DNA of 64,000 nucleotides. Origin: an uncultured Clostridia bacterium (lineage in GTDB: Bacteria > Bacillota > Clostridia > Oscillospirales > Ruminococcaceae). Below the pieces are notes generated by a model, which ran no database searches, was not told the DNA's origin, and was given only the letters and a program-made list of their open reading frames with translations. This document shows, piece by piece, positions 8,326 to 17,513 of this stretch; positions within the stretch are counted from its first letter, which is position 1, and each line of letters opens with the position of its first letter. The position numbers were made by a program, and so were the translations under genes. The stretch covers positions 62,001 through 126,000 of the forward strand of contig CAMNXF010000007.1 in the NCBI GenBank assembly GCA_946567425.1. The letters run 5' to 3'.

Positions 8326-9149
8326 TTGCAGAACTCCTCGACAGCGTCCGCGATCGGGTCTGCCGCCGTTGTTTCGGTAAGCTCGAGCATACCGCCGTCA
8401 ACCAGCTTCGCGACTTCGGGGTCGATCGGGAGTTTTGCGAGAACTTTTAGCCCGAATTTCTTCGCGGTGTCGTCGATATGGCTCTCGCCGAAAACGTTGA
8501 TGTGCTTTCCGCAGTCGGGGCAGAGCGCGTAGCTCATATTCTCTACCAAGCCGATTATTGGAACGTTCATCATATTCGCCATTTTTACGGCTTTCCCGAC
8601 GATAAGCGAAACCAATTCCTGCGGCGAGGTAACGACGATAATGCCGTCAAGCGGTATCGACTGGAAAACGGTGAGCGGCACGTCGCCCGTTCCGGGCGGC
8701 ATATCCACAAACATATAATCCACATCGTCCCACACAACGTCCGTCCAGAACTGCTTAGCCGTGCCCGCGATTATCGGACCGCGCCATATAACGGGGTCGG
8801 TATCGTCGGGCAAAAGCAGATTCACCGACATTACCTTGATACCCTTTTTGGTTACAACAGGATAGATCGCGTTCTCATCGCCCTTCGCCTTTTCTGTCAA
8901 ACCGAAAGCCTTAGGCACGGACGGACCCGTGATATCCGCGTCCAGCACCGCAGTATTGAAACCGCGTCGGTTCATCAGCACAGCCGAAAGACAGGTGACA
9001 AGCGACTTTCCAACGCCGCCCTTTCCGCTTACTACTCCAATGACCTTTTTTATATGCGACAGCTCGTGAGGCTTTTCGATAAGGCTCTCGGACTGGCGCT
9101 CCGAGCAGTTTTCTCCGCAGCTGCTGCAATCATGTGTACATTCGCTCAT
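8322..9149 (-). CDS. mrp: Mrp/NBP35 family P-loop ATPase, Fe-S cluster carrier
   Basis: At 275 residues this is a typical Mrp/ApbC protein that binds and transfers Fe-S clusters in the cytoplasm. It begins with a Cys-rich segment (MSECTHDCSSCGENC) like the ferredoxin-type N-terminus of Nbp35. It then has the deviant Walker A GKGGVGKS near residue 41, a D-x-D-ITGPS switch, FVDMPPGTGD (Walker B region) and the bridging cysteines in ALCPDCGKH near 208-216. It overlaps the C_GCAxxG_C_C gene downstream and follows a GNAT gene by 15 bp. A good Shine-Dalgarno (GAAAGG) precedes the ATG. Confidence 0.92.
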   Translation of the reverse strand: MSECTHDCSSCGENCSERQSESLIEKPHELSHIKKVIGVVSGKGGVGKSLVTCLSAVLMNRRGFNTAVLDADITGPSVPKAFGLTEKAKGDENAIYPVVTKKGIKVMSVNLLLPDDTDPVIWRGPIIAGTAKQFWTDVVWDDVDYMFVDMPPGTGDVPLTVFQSIPLDGIIVVTSPQELVSLIVGKAVKMANMMNVPIIGLVENMSYALCPDCGKHINVFGESHIDDTAKKFGLKVLAKLPIDPEVAKLVDGGMLELTETTAADPIADAVEEFCK

Positions 9150-9164
9150 AATAATTGTTTCCTT

Positions 9165-9602
9165 TCAGAATATATTTTTTTCATAGCTTACGGAATTTTT
9201 CTCCCGAAAGCCGTTTTCAATCAGACAATTTCCCGTCTGCGGATTTTCCGCGCCGAGACGGACGATTATTTTATTTGACAGCATCTGAACGCACCATTTT
9301 TCCAGAACGGTCAGAAGCGCCCTGTCCGCGCCGTTGCTGCGGTAATAATCGTAGACCGCGTAACCGACGACCTCAGTATAAGCTTCCTCGTAAAGATTAT
9401 TGACCTGTCTCGCGTGAATATACCCTGCGATCCTGCCGGAATGTATCACCGCGAAAACGATCTGCTCCGTATCCGTCAGAACGTTCCGATAGGCGCACTC
9501 CATAACCTCGCGTTCGAGCGTTGAACCGAGAATTTTCACGTTCAGGTTATAAATTGCGGGAAAATCGCCGAAACCCGCAGGACGCACACCGAATTTAAAC
9601 AT
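9165..9602 (-). CDS. GNAT family N-acetyltransferase
   Basis: A 145-residue single-domain GNAT. The N-terminal part (VRPAGFGDFPAIYNLNVKIL) is strand 1/helix 1, the acetyl-CoA loop is degenerate (VYDYYRSNGADRALLTVLEK, in place of Q/R-x-x-G-x-G/A), and the end (NPQTGNCLIENGFREKNSVS) matches the last helix and strand. The substrate is unknown. It lies between deoB (20 bp) and mrp (15 bp) in the same direction. The fold call rests on the pattern of motifs and is solid; a RimI-type protein acetyltransferase or a small-molecule acetylase are equally possible. Confidence 0.75.
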   Translation of the reverse strand: MFKFGVRPAGFGDFPAIYNLNVKILGSTLEREVMECAYRNVLTDTEQIVFAVIHSGRIAGYIHARQVNNLYEEAYTEVVGYAVYDYYRSNGADRALLTVLEKWCVQMLSNKIIVRLGAENPQTGNCLIENGFREKNSVSYEKNIF

Positions 9603-9622
9603 CTCCGCCCCTCATCGCGCAA

Positions 9623-10801
9623 TTACCGCATAATTTCGGCGGCGAAGCTCTCCCCGTCGATATTCCACGAAACGCCCAGCATTTCGAGAATGGACGCGCC
9701 TATATCGCCAAAACCCGTTCTTGTGCCGAGGTTTACGGGCTTTATTTTTTCGCCGCAGATCAGCACGGGGATATGCTCGCGTGTATGATCCGTGCCGCTG
9801 TGACAAGGGTCGCAGCCGTGATCCGCCGTAAGGATAAGCGCGTCGTCGGGGAGCATCTTGCTTATAAAGCCGCCCAGCCACTCGTCAAACTCGTTCAGTG
9901 CGGCGGCATAGCCCTCGGGGTCGCGGCGGTGTCCGTACTGCATATCGAAGTCCACAAGATTAGTAAAGCAAAGCCCGGTCCAATTGGCAGCCCGACTCTG
10001 GTCGCGGTTCTGATACTCCGAGGTTATCTCCATATCGGCGGCGTTGCCGATTTTTCTATCGAAATCCGTCAAGCCCTTGCCCGCAAAAATATCATATATC
10101 TTGCCCACTCCGATAACGTCCCTGCCGTTTTCCTTGAGAATATCGAGCGCGGTATTTTTCGGCGGCACAAGCGAGAAATCGTGGCGGCGCGGAGTTCTCG
10201 TATACGGGTGTTCGCCATCGAACGGACGCGCGATAACTCTCCCCACCGCATAGTCGCCCGTAAGAATATCACGCGCAGCTTGGCAGTATTCATACAGCTG
10301 CTCAACGGGAACGACGTTCTCATGCGCGGCTATCTGGAACACGCTGTCGGCTGAGGTGTATACGATAAGCGAGCCCGTCTTAACGTGCTCCCTGCCGTAA
10401 TCCGCGATAACCTTTGTTCCCGAATACGGCTTGTTGCAGAGCACCTTTCGCCCCGCCGCCCGTTCAAATTTCTCAATAATCTCGGGTGGAAAACCGTTCG
10501 GGAACGTCGGGAATGGTTTCTCCGAAACGCAGCCCGCTATCTCCCAGTGACCCGTGGTCGTATCCTTGCCCTTAGAACGCTCGGCAATACGCAGATACGC
10601 ACCCTCCGCAGCAGAAACCCTTTCGCCGACCGTCACGCCGTCAATGTTGAACAGTCCGAGTTTACGCATATTCGGCACGTTAAGCGTTCCCGTGTTGAAA
10701 CAGGAGCGCAGAGTATCCGCGCCCTTGTCGCCGAAATCCTCCGCGTCGGGCATTTCTCCAACACCGAAGCTGTCGAGAACTATCAAAAAAACACGTTTCA
10801 T
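9623..10801 (-). CDS. deoB: Phosphopentomutase
   Basis: A 392-residue DeoB, interconverting (deoxy)ribose 1-phosphate and 5-phosphate in nucleoside salvage and catabolism. Alkaline-phosphatase-superfamily features are visible: LDSFGVGEMPD at the N-terminus (metal ligand Asp), GKDTTTGHWE near 78-87 with the Thr that carries phosphate, DFDMQYGHRRD near 283-293, and LILTADHGCDP near 325-335. Its start codon abuts the deoC stop, so the pair deoC-deoB acts in order: DeoB makes ribose 5-phosphate or deoxyribose 5-phosphate and DeoC splits the latter. No phosphorylase or deoxyribose regulator is present in the window. Confidence 0.96.
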   Translation of the reverse strand: MKRVFLIVLDSFGVGEMPDAEDFGDKGADTLRSCFNTGTLNVPNMRKLGLFNIDGVTVGERVSAAEGAYLRIAERSKGKDTTTGHWEIAGCVSEKPFPTFPNGFPPEIIEKFERAAGRKVLCNKPYSGTKVIADYGREHVKTGSLIVYTSADSVFQIAAHENVVPVEQLYEYCQAARDILTGDYAVGRVIARPFDGEHPYTRTPRRHDFSLVPPKNTALDILKENGRDVIGVGKIYDIFAGKGLTDFDRKIGNAADMEITSEYQNRDQSRAANWTGLCFTNLVDFDMQYGHRRDPEGYAAALNEFDEWLGGFISKMLPDDALILTADHGCDPCHSGTDHTREHIPVLICGEKIKPVNLGTRTGFGDIGASILEMLGVSWNIDGESFAAEIMR

Positions 10802-11452
10802 TTATTCCCCTCCCGTCAGCAGCTTTACCGCCGAGCTTGTTCCGATACGCTCGCAGCCCTCTTTCAGGAACATCTCGAGATCGGCTTTGGTCTTGACGCC
10901 TCCCGCCGCCTTGATCTTAACTCCGCCGCCAATATGCTCCCTGAACAGCCGTATATCCTCGATACGCGCGCCTGCCGTGCCAAAGCCTGTCGAAGTCTTG
11001 ATGTAATCGGCTTTTGCGTCGGTAACGCATTTGCATAGCTCGATTTTTTCTTCATCGGTAAGATAGCACGTTTCAATTATCACTTTAAGTATCTTATCAC
11101 CGCAAGCCGCCTTGATGTCCGCGATCTCCCGCCGCACCTCCGCAAATTTGCCGTCCTTTACCCAACCGAGATCTACCACCATATCTATCTCGTTCGCGCC
11201 ATCGGCTATCGCTCCGCGCGCTTCGGCGCATTTTACCGCCGTCGTCGAATAACCAAGCGGAAACCCGATGACCGTGCAGATATTCAGCTCGGGGAATTTC
11301 CCGTGCGCAAATTTGACATAGCTTGCGGGAATGCACACGCTCGCGGTCTTGTACAGCAGCGCCTCTTCGCAAAGCCGCGTTATCTGCTCCTCGGTCGCGG
11401 CCGCCTTTAGCAGCGTGTGATCTATGTGAGGAAAAATTTCCGAATTATCCAT
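10802..11452 (-). CDS. deoC: Deoxyribose-phosphate aldolase
   Basis: A class I aldolase cleaving 2-deoxyribose 5-phosphate to acetaldehyde and glyceraldehyde 3-phosphate. The 216-residue reading from ATG 11450-11452 is chosen because the Shine-Dalgarno GGAG lies 7 bases upstream, within the GH3 3' end (8-bp overlap); an upstream ATG would add six residues. Key signs are DHTLL at the N-terminus, EIDMVVDLGWVKDG, VIIETCYLTDEE, the Schiff-base Lys in DYIKTSTGFG (near 155) and KAAGGVK (near 184-190). It forms a deoC-deoB salvage unit coupled unusually to a GH3 glycosidase gene upstream. Confidence 0.95.
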   Translation of the reverse strand: MDNSEIFPHIDHTLLKAAATEEQITRLCEEALLYKTASVCIPASYVKFAHGKFPELNICTVIGFPLGYSTTAVKCAEARGAIADGANEIDMVVDLGWVKDGKFAEVRREIADIKAACGDKILKVIIETCYLTDEEKIELCKCVTDAKADYIKTSTGFGTAGARIEDIRLFREHIGGGVKIKAAGGVKTKADLEMFLKEGCERIGTSSAVKLLTGGE

Positions 11453-14270
11453 TTCTATCTCCGTTGTCAAAAAATTTGAATGATTTCAGCGCCAGCATTC
11501 CGCCCGCTTGGAATTTAAGCGTATTCATGCCGCATATCGGCGCAACGTCAACAATCACCGTCGTGAACTCGGAAAAGCCGCCTGTCGACGGAATATCCGC
11601 CGTCGCGATAAGCTCACCCGTGTTCACGCAGAATATCCGAAGCGCGGTTCTTGCTGCGGGGTTTGCGGCAACGATCTCCAGTCTGCGCTCGTGGTTAAGG
11701 CAACAGTTCTCGTAGCTTATACTGCTCTGCCAGTCGTTCAGCAGCGCATATTCGTTCATTGCCTTGTCCGTGAAGAATTCCACGCCCGTATATTCCCAAG
11801 AGACCGCTGCGGGAACGGGCTTTGTAACGTCTATCCCCTTGTATTCCTCCGCGCTTACGATAATTTCGGCTGTCCGCAGAATATCCTCCGACGACGCGCC
11901 GACCTGAATTTCATACCAACCGCCAAACAGCACAAAGCCCTCTGTGTTAATATCCCACATTGCCAGTTCGTCAACGTCGAACGCCAGCAATACCGTAATG
12001 GTTTCCCCCGCGGGAATATGCACTCTGCGGAACGCACGCAGTTCCTTTTTCGGTACGGCGCTCGAGAATTTCGGCGAGGAGACGTAAAGCTGCACGACCT
12101 CGTCCGAAGCGAGCGCTCCGACGTTCTTTACCTCAAAGGTGACCTCAACGCGCCCCCCCTTTGAAAATTCGGTCTTATTCAGCCTCAAAGCGCCATAATG
12201 GAACGCGGTGTACGACAATCCGTGTCCGAACGGGAACAGCGGCTCGCCCTTATAATAACGGTATGTGCTTTCGGTGCGGATTATGTTGTAGTCCTTAATG
12301 CTGCCAAGCTCGTTCTCTGAGGAATACCACGTTATCGGACAGCGTCCGGCGGGCGATATCTCGCCGAAAAGCGTCCGTGCGACTGCCGCGCCCATTTCCG
12401 GTCCGGAATGCGGCGTATGCAGAACCGCTCCGAAACGGCTGTCGACCGCGTACGGATAGCCCGAAACCATAAACAGCACGGCATCCTCGTTAACGGACAA
12501 TATCAGCTCCGCAAGCTCGCGCTGCCTTTTCGGGAGATCGAGGTGTCTGCGGTCGTAACACTCGCGCGCGCCTATCATCGGGTTATTGCCGCAGAACAGC
12601 ACAACGTTCCGCGCTTCAGTGGCGATCTTGCTCACCCTGTCGCGCCCCGAGGCAAACAATTCCACGTCAAACTCGGAACCGCGCGGCGGCTTTATCTTAT
12701 CGGAAACGGCGATCTCCCCAGACTGCGTTACATACAGCCAGCGCTCCTGCCAGTTCTTCATCGTGCAGCGGTTTCCGTTCCTCAGAAACGTAAATCTCTC
12801 GCGGACATACCATCCGTAAGGCTCGTCCGAATCACATCGTATCACTCCGCGGTCGCTGAGGAATTTGCCCGTGAACTTCGAGCGCAGCGAAATATAATCG
12901 TCGCCCCACTCGTACAGCTCCAGCAGACAGCTCTCACTGATGAGCGGAGTGTCGCAGACAAACGAGCCGTCCTCGTTCACGGAGAAATAGAACCCGTTCT
13001 CGGCGTTACGCAGCGCGATAATATCGTTTCCCGACTCGTAACTTAAATTTTCCTCGCCAACAAGCCCTTTCAACGCGTCGAGAATGGTCGGGTTTCTGTC
13101 GGAATAGCCCGTATACCAGTCGCGGAAATTCATATTCGCGTGAACGCCGACGACCGCAATGCGCTCGTTTTTTTTCAGCGGCAGCGTAAGGTGCTTGTTG
13201 CGCAGCAGTATAATGGATTCCTCAGCGGCGCTGCGGGCTGTTTTGCGGTATTCGGGGCTACACAGCAGCTTTTGAGGGATATCGTTATACGGACAGCCGT
13301 CATCAAACTCGCCCAAAATGAACCGCGCCTTTAACGCTCCAAAAAGTGCGTTGTCAATATCGCTCTCGGCTATCATGCCGTCTCGGAGCGCTTTTCTCGC
13401 GGCCTCCTCAACGACCTCGCTGTCGTCGGTCATAATATCCGCGCCGCCGCTTTTATAAACGCGCGCGAGCGTTTCCGCGTGAGTGTCGTCTGTTTTGTGG
13501 TTGGTGACGTTCTGGACGAAATCACCGCCGTCCGTCACCGAAAACAGCATTCCCCATTCGTTCTTGCAAAGCGGAGTAAGCTCGGGAGCGCATAACGCTT
13601 CAACACCGTTGACACGGTTATACGCGGTCATAACGCTGCGCGCGCCGCCGCGCCTTATCGGACGCTCGAACGCTTTCAGATAATAGTCGTGCTTCAGCGC
13701 GATAGGAACGGACGCGTTGTCGGCAGTCCTGTCCTCCTCGTTATTATCGGCGTAAAAGTGCTTTAAAGTCGGAATAACGCGCGCGTATTTCCCGTCGTTC
13801 CCGTACATTCCCTTTGTGAACGCCGCCGCCATTTCGCCAGTGAGGAACGGATCCTCACCGTAGCCCTCCTCGGTTCTTCCCCAACGCGGATCGCGCACTA
13901 GATCGACCGTAGGCGCCCACAAGCAAAGCGAGTTTCTCCCCTGTTTATTGTAAATGCGCGCCTCAACGCCTGTGACCTCACCCATCTGCCGCATAATTTC
14001 GGTATCAAACGTCGCCGCCAGTCCGAACGGCTCAGGGAATACCGTGGTCGGCAGCTCTGTGTCGACGTTCTCGTTGTCCGCCCTGAAACGGCATACCAGT
14101 CCGCGTGCCGCCTCCGCACCGATATTGAACGCCTTTATCCCAAGGCGTGGTATCTCCTGTTGACGCGTGGTTATCAAAAGCAGCTTTTCTTCGAGAGTAA
14201 GCTCGTCCAGCAATGCCCGAACGCGCTCGTCAACAGACAAAGCAGTATCCTGAAATTTGAATTGCGGCAT
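11445..14270 (-). CDS. Glycoside hydrolase family 3 beta-glycosidase, intracellular
   Basis: A 941-residue GH3 enzyme without a signal peptide, so probably cytoplasmic and acting on imported oligosaccharides as a beta-glucosidase or beta-xylosidase. The order is a TIM-barrel domain (LTLEEKLLLIT, WAPTVDLVRDPRWGRTEEGY near 118-137, KHFYADNNEEDRT, nucleophile Asp in LFSVTDGGDF near 245), an alpha/beta sandwich (SIILLRNKHLTLPLKKNERI, then RQRELAELILSVNEDAVLF), and a fibronectin-like FnIII domain (LRLNKTEFSKGGRVEVTFEV). Near 425-525 an insert with repeated YEWGDDYISLRSKFTGKFLS-type strands looks like a fascin/beta-trefoil module. The last 130 residues resemble a CBM6-type jelly roll. It is 35 bp after trhP and overlaps deoC. 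Confidence 0.9.
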   Translation of the reverse strand: MPQFKFQDTALSVDERVRALLDELTLEEKLLLITTRQQEIPRLGIKAFNIGAEAARGLVCRFRADNENVDTELPTTVFPEPFGLAATFDTEIMRQMGEVTGVEARIYNKQGRNSLCLWAPTVDLVRDPRWGRTEEGYGEDPFLTGEMAAAFTKGMYGNDGKYARVIPTLKHFYADNNEEDRTADNASVPIALKHDYYLKAFERPIRRGGARSVMTAYNRVNGVEALCAPELTPLCKNEWGMLFSVTDGGDFVQNVTNHKTDDTHAETLARVYKSGGADIMTDDSEVVEEAARKALRDGMIAESDIDNALFGALKARFILGEFDDGCPYNDIPQKLLCSPEYRKTARSAAEESIILLRNKHLTLPLKKNERIAVVGVHANMNFRDWYTGYSDRNPTILDALKGLVGEENLSYESGNDIIALRNAENGFYFSVNEDGSFVCDTPLISESCLLELYEWGDDYISLRSKFTGKFLSDRGVIRCDSDEPYGWYVRERFTFLRNGNRCTMKNWQERWLYVTQSGEIAVSDKIKPPRGSEFDVELFASGRDRVSKIATEARNVVLFCGNNPMIGARECYDRRHLDLPKRQRELAELILSVNEDAVLFMVSGYPYAVDSRFGAVLHTPHSGPEMGAAVARTLFGEISPAGRCPITWYSSENELGSIKDYNIIRTESTYRYYKGEPLFPFGHGLSYTAFHYGALRLNKTEFSKGGRVEVTFEVKNVGALASDEVVQLYVSSPKFSSAVPKKELRAFRRVHIPAGETITVLLAFDVDELAMWDINTEGFVLFGGWYEIQVGASSEDILRTAEIIVSAEEYKGIDVTKPVPAAVSWEYTGVEFFTDKAMNEYALLNDWQSSISYENCCLNHERRLEIVAANPAARTALRIFCVNTGELIATADIPSTGGFSEFTTVIVDVAPICGMNTLKFQAGGMLALKSFKFFDNGDRNG

Positions 14271-14305
14271 ATTTTTCTCCTTATCAGTGCGTTCCGCACT
14301 GCGTC

Positions 14306-15565
14306 TTACAATTTTTTCCGTAAAAGCGAATGTGCCGGAACTTCGATATCTGTAGGAATAGTCAGACTGCTCATGGCGTGGCGAGCAACGTCTATCTCCT
14401 CCATATCGGCGTTGAGCATTTTTTCGGGTGAAAACCTTATCGGCTCGCGATTCGGCGCGAGTATCTCCAGTTCGTCGGAAAGCGTGAAATAATTGCGCTG
14501 TGTTAAGTACATCGTGCCGTTTTCACACCTGTCGACCGTCGCGACGAAATCATAATCGCGGATATAACCGCTGTCGGTGAAATACTGTCCGCCGTTGGTT
14601 ATCTCGTTGGGATCCTGCGAGCCGCTGCCGTCGTTCGGGTGACCGTAGAAAAAACCCGTGCAGTACGGTCGGTGACTTATCTTGTTTACCTCGTCGAGCA
14701 CCCACGCCGGCGGTTTTTCGCCGCGCAGAACGCAGTTCAAAGCTGCTCTGTAGGCGTTTGTGGTGAGCGCTGTGTAATACGCCGACTTCGCCCGCCCCTC
14801 GATCTTAAGGCTGGTAACTCCCGCATCAAGGACATCGTCAAGGTGCTCTATCATGCACATATCGCGTGCGTTGAGGATAAACGAGCCTTTTTCGTCCTCA
14901 AAAATTTTGTAGAACTCGCCGGGGCGTTTCTCCTCCATAAGGTAATATCCCCAGCGGCACGGCTGAGCGCATTCACCGCGGTTGGCGTTTCTCCCAGTGA
15001 GATACTCCGAGATGAGACATCTCCCCGAAAAGCTCACGCACATAGCCCCGTGAACAAACGCCTCGATCTCCATATCCTCGGGGATATTCGCCCTGATAGT
15101 ACGGATGTTCTCCAGATCGACCTCGCGCGCCAGAACCACGCGGCAAACTCCCATTTTATACAGCTCGATAGCCGTGCGGTAATTGACGATACCTGTCTGC
15201 GTCGAAGCGTGTATCGCCAGCTTCGGAGCATGCTCCTTTATCATGGAGATCACCCCGATATCCGCCGCAATCACCGCGTCGGCTCCGCATTCATCGACCG
15301 CTCTTATAAACGCGGGAAACGCGTCTACCTCGCTGTTGGAAGGAACGGTGTTACAAGTGACGTAGACCTTTACGCCTCTTTCGTGCGCGGTCTGAACGGC
15401 TCTGAACATCTCCTCTTCCGCGAAGTTTTTCGCACCCGCTCTCATTCCGAACGTCTTGCCCGCAAGGTAGACCGCATCCGCGCCGTAATCCAGCGCGGAA
15501 AGCAGACATTCCTCGTCGCCCGCGGGGGCAAGAAGTTCCGTTTTTCTGTCATGATAATTCTTCAT
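14306..15565 (-). CDS. trhP: U32 peptidase-family protein, TrhP-like tRNA U34 hydroxylation factor
   Basis: A 419-residue U32 family member of the YrrO/YegQ group. Members of this group are known to be needed for prephenate-dependent 5-hydroxylation of uridine at tRNA position 34. The N-terminal TIM barrel begins with ELLAPAGDEECLLSALDYGA and has AVYLAGKTFGMRAGAKNF and EAFVHGAMCVSFSGRCLISE. The cysteine cluster continues with GRNANRGECAQPCRW, the Fe-S/metal motif that distinguishes this group. The C-terminal region has SLKIEGRAKS and the YCTGFFYG signature. It is 2 bp downstream of mltG, a common arrangement in Clostridia. Older annotations would call it collagenase or peptidase, which is not supported. 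Confidence 0.88.
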   Translation of the reverse strand: MKNYHDRKTELLAPAGDEECLLSALDYGADAVYLAGKTFGMRAGAKNFAEEEMFRAVQTAHERGVKVYVTCNTVPSNSEVDAFPAFIRAVDECGADAVIAADIGVISMIKEHAPKLAIHASTQTGIVNYRTAIELYKMGVCRVVLAREVDLENIRTIRANIPEDMEIEAFVHGAMCVSFSGRCLISEYLTGRNANRGECAQPCRWGYYLMEEKRPGEFYKIFEDEKGSFILNARDMCMIEHLDDVLDAGVTSLKIEGRAKSAYYTALTTNAYRAALNCVLRGEKPPAWVLDEVNKISHRPYCTGFFYGHPNDGSGSQDPNEITNGGQYFTDSGYIRDYDFVATVDRCENGTMYLTQRNYFTLSDELEILAPNREPIRFSPEKMLNADMEEIDVARHAMSSLTIPTDIEVPAHSLLRKKL

Positions 15566-15567
15566 CG

Positions 15568-16965
15568 TTATTCTTCCTGTTGTGCGTCAAGCTGTTCTAC
15601 ATACGCAATGTTCTCCTCATGACCCTCCAAGGTGCGTGCCCAGAAGAACTCGCCGCTTTCGCTCGCCACAAAATAGTAATATTCAGTATCGGCGGGATAG
15701 AGCGCTGCGTTGATAGCTTCAATTCCGGGATTGCAGATAGCCCCCGCGGGCAGTCCCTTGCACGTATAGGTATCGTATGCGTCGGTGATCGCCCGCATCT
15801 TTTCACTGTTCGAGGAATTTGTCGCGGGCTTTATCACCTCGTCGATATAGGTGTCGGTCGTGTCCGACTGAAGCTGAGGATACGTTTCGGGGTCGTTAAG
15901 GCGGTTATGGAATACCGAGGAAACCATTGCCATATTTTCCTCATTATAGCCCTCCCACTGAATGAGCGAGGCTAGTTTAACGGTATCGTCAAGCGTAAGT
16001 CCGAGTTCCGCCATACGCAGTCTCATACTTCTGGTTATCTTGGAATCGAAGTTGTTGAACATCGTTTCCGCAACGTCCGCGGCGTATTTTGTCGTATCGT
16101 AATTCGGACGCTTCTTCAGATCATCGATAACGTAAAATTCGTAGGTATCGGGGAAAATGTATCCCTCCAGCATATTGAGCCTGTTGGGATCGGGTTTGAT
16201 ATCCTCCTCGAAATCGAACTTATTCAGCTTGTTCTTATAGCACTTTTCAAAATCAACTGCGCGGCAGACATAATTCTCCTCGAGAATTTTTCCGACCTCC
16301 GCGGCGGTCAGACCCTCGGGTATCATAACGGTGACCGTCTCAGTGTAATGCTTTTCGGTTGTAAGCACCTCGATAAGGTCATTGTAGCTCATATTCGACG
16401 CAAGCGTGTAAATGCCGTTCAAAAAGCCCGTATCCTGATTTGTGAGCTTCATATACGTTTTCATAAGCACGGGCATTTCGATCACTCCCGCGTCGTGAAG
16501 GCGGTCTACAATCTCATTAATGCCCATATTCTCGTCGATCTCGAATTCCGTCAGCTTGTTAGGCTTGGCAAGTCCGGTTATATCGCGTATCCCGCTGATA
16601 ACCTGTATCGACAGAATCACACCCAGAGCCAACGCTCCCGCAGACAGCAGCACCCCGAGGAATATCTGCCCCATAGTTCGCGTGTGGTTGGTGCGCTTTT
16701 TCTTGTGCTTCTTTTTGCGCTTGCGGACGGGATTCTCGGCGGGAGGGTATTCCTCGTCATAGGGCAATTCGCCCGCCACCGAGTCCATAAGCAGCGTCTT
16801 TGACATATCATCCGCCGAATTAAGCTCGGTAAACTCGTCGCGCGGGGTTATCCCATGGTTCTCGCTGTCCGAGAGTTTGGGCAGCTGTATGCTGTCCATT
16901 TCCTGCGTTTTGCCGAAGTCCTCGTCCTCTGTGCTTTCATTATTCTGAAACTGATTTTCGTCCAT
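15568..16965 (-). CDS. mltG: Endolytic murein transglycosylase MltG
   Basis: A 465-residue YceG-like protein that cuts nascent glycan strands at the membrane and sets their length. It has a charged cytoplasmic N-terminus of about 95 residues ending in a lysine run (RKRKKKHKKKR), one TM segment near 100-125 (FLGVLLSAGALALGVILSIQ), then a LysM-like subdomain (TEFEIDENMGINEIVDRLHD) and the catalytic domain. The catalytic Glu lies in LIQWEGYNEENMAMVSSVFH (near 340), with NRLNDPETYPQLQSDTT and PAGAICNPGIEAINAALYPA following. Its ATG overlaps the 5-FCL stop (TAATG). The long acidic cytoplasmic tail is typical of clostridial MltG. Confidence 0.93.
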   Translation of the reverse strand: MDENQFQNNESTEDEDFGKTQEMDSIQLPKLSDSENHGITPRDEFTELNSADDMSKTLLMDSVAGELPYDEEYPPAENPVRKRKKKHKKKRTNHTRTMGQIFLGVLLSAGALALGVILSIQVISGIRDITGLAKPNKLTEFEIDENMGINEIVDRLHDAGVIEMPVLMKTYMKLTNQDTGFLNGIYTLASNMSYNDLIEVLTTEKHYTETVTVMIPEGLTAAEVGKILEENYVCRAVDFEKCYKNKLNKFDFEEDIKPDPNRLNMLEGYIFPDTYEFYVIDDLKKRPNYDTTKYAADVAETMFNNFDSKITRSMRLRMAELGLTLDDTVKLASLIQWEGYNEENMAMVSSVFHNRLNDPETYPQLQSDTTDTYIDEVIKPATNSSNSEKMRAITDAYDTYTCKGLPAGAICNPGIEAINAALYPADTEYYYFVASESGEFFWARTLEGHEENIAYVEQLDAQQEE

Positions 16966-17513
16966 TATCCGACCTCCGTCAAGTGCCTGTCAAAAATTGT
17001 AAGATCTGCCTTTATGTCATGCAGCTCTGCGGGAACATCACGCTTGAAAGCGCTGTAACACAAAATCACGCTGCGTCCCCGAAAATCGCTCAAAAATCTG
17101 TCATAATATCCTCTGCCGTAGCCAAGCCGCAAGCCGCAGCCGTCCGCGCACAAAGCAGGAATCACACACAGTGTGTCCTTATCGGCAAACGCGGGCTTGT
17201 CGGTCGGCGGTTCATCTATCCCGAATTTTCCCCTCTTCAGCTCCGAAACGTCGGTTATGTAGTAAAACGACAGCTCGGTATCGCCGCTAACGGGCAGCGC
17301 CACAGGAATTTTCCGCTCCAGACAATACGCAATAAGCCGCCGCGTATCGACCTCAATATCGGTGGAAGCGTAGGTAAACACTGCTCTTGCGCTGTCAACA
17401 TACGGTTTAAGATGCTCAAAAATATCCCTGTCGGCAGCGGATCTTTCAGCCGTGCTCATCGCCCTTCGCTGCTCTATAAGCTCGCGGCGGAGCTGCTTTT
17501 TCAATTCGCGCAT
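16965..17513 (-). CDS. 5-formyltetrahydrofolate cyclo-ligase
   Basis: A 182-residue enzyme that converts 5-formyl-THF to 5,10-methenyl-THF using ATP. The start at ATG 17511-17513 gives the usual N-terminus (MRELKKQLRRELIEQRRAMS). The glycine-rich GYGRGYYDRFL (near 130-140) and the preceding VIPALCADGCGLRLGYG define the family. Its first codons overlap the DJ-1 gene by 13 bp and its stop touches the mltG start, so it sits inside a tightly coupled set. Upstream in-frame codons would run through the DJ-1 sequence and are not used. Confidence 0.93.
   Translation of the reverse strand: MRELKKQLRRELIEQRRAMSTAERSAADRDIFEHLKPYVDSARAVFTYASTDIEVDTRRLIAYCLERKIPVALPVSGDTELSFYYITDVSELKRGKFGIDEPPTDKPAFADKDTLCVIPALCADGCGLRLGYGRGYYDRFLSDFRGRSVILCYSAFKRDVPAELHDIKADLTIFDRHLTEVG

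Noticed and set aside
8478..9278. 266-codon plus-strand frame over mrp
   Set aside because: Antisense to a well-defined Mrp; the translated residues have no domain pattern and a composition typical of reverse-strand reading.
14639..15622. 327-codon plus-strand frame over the U32 gene
   Set aside because: Antisense to a U32 protein with intact Cys motifs; no start signal.
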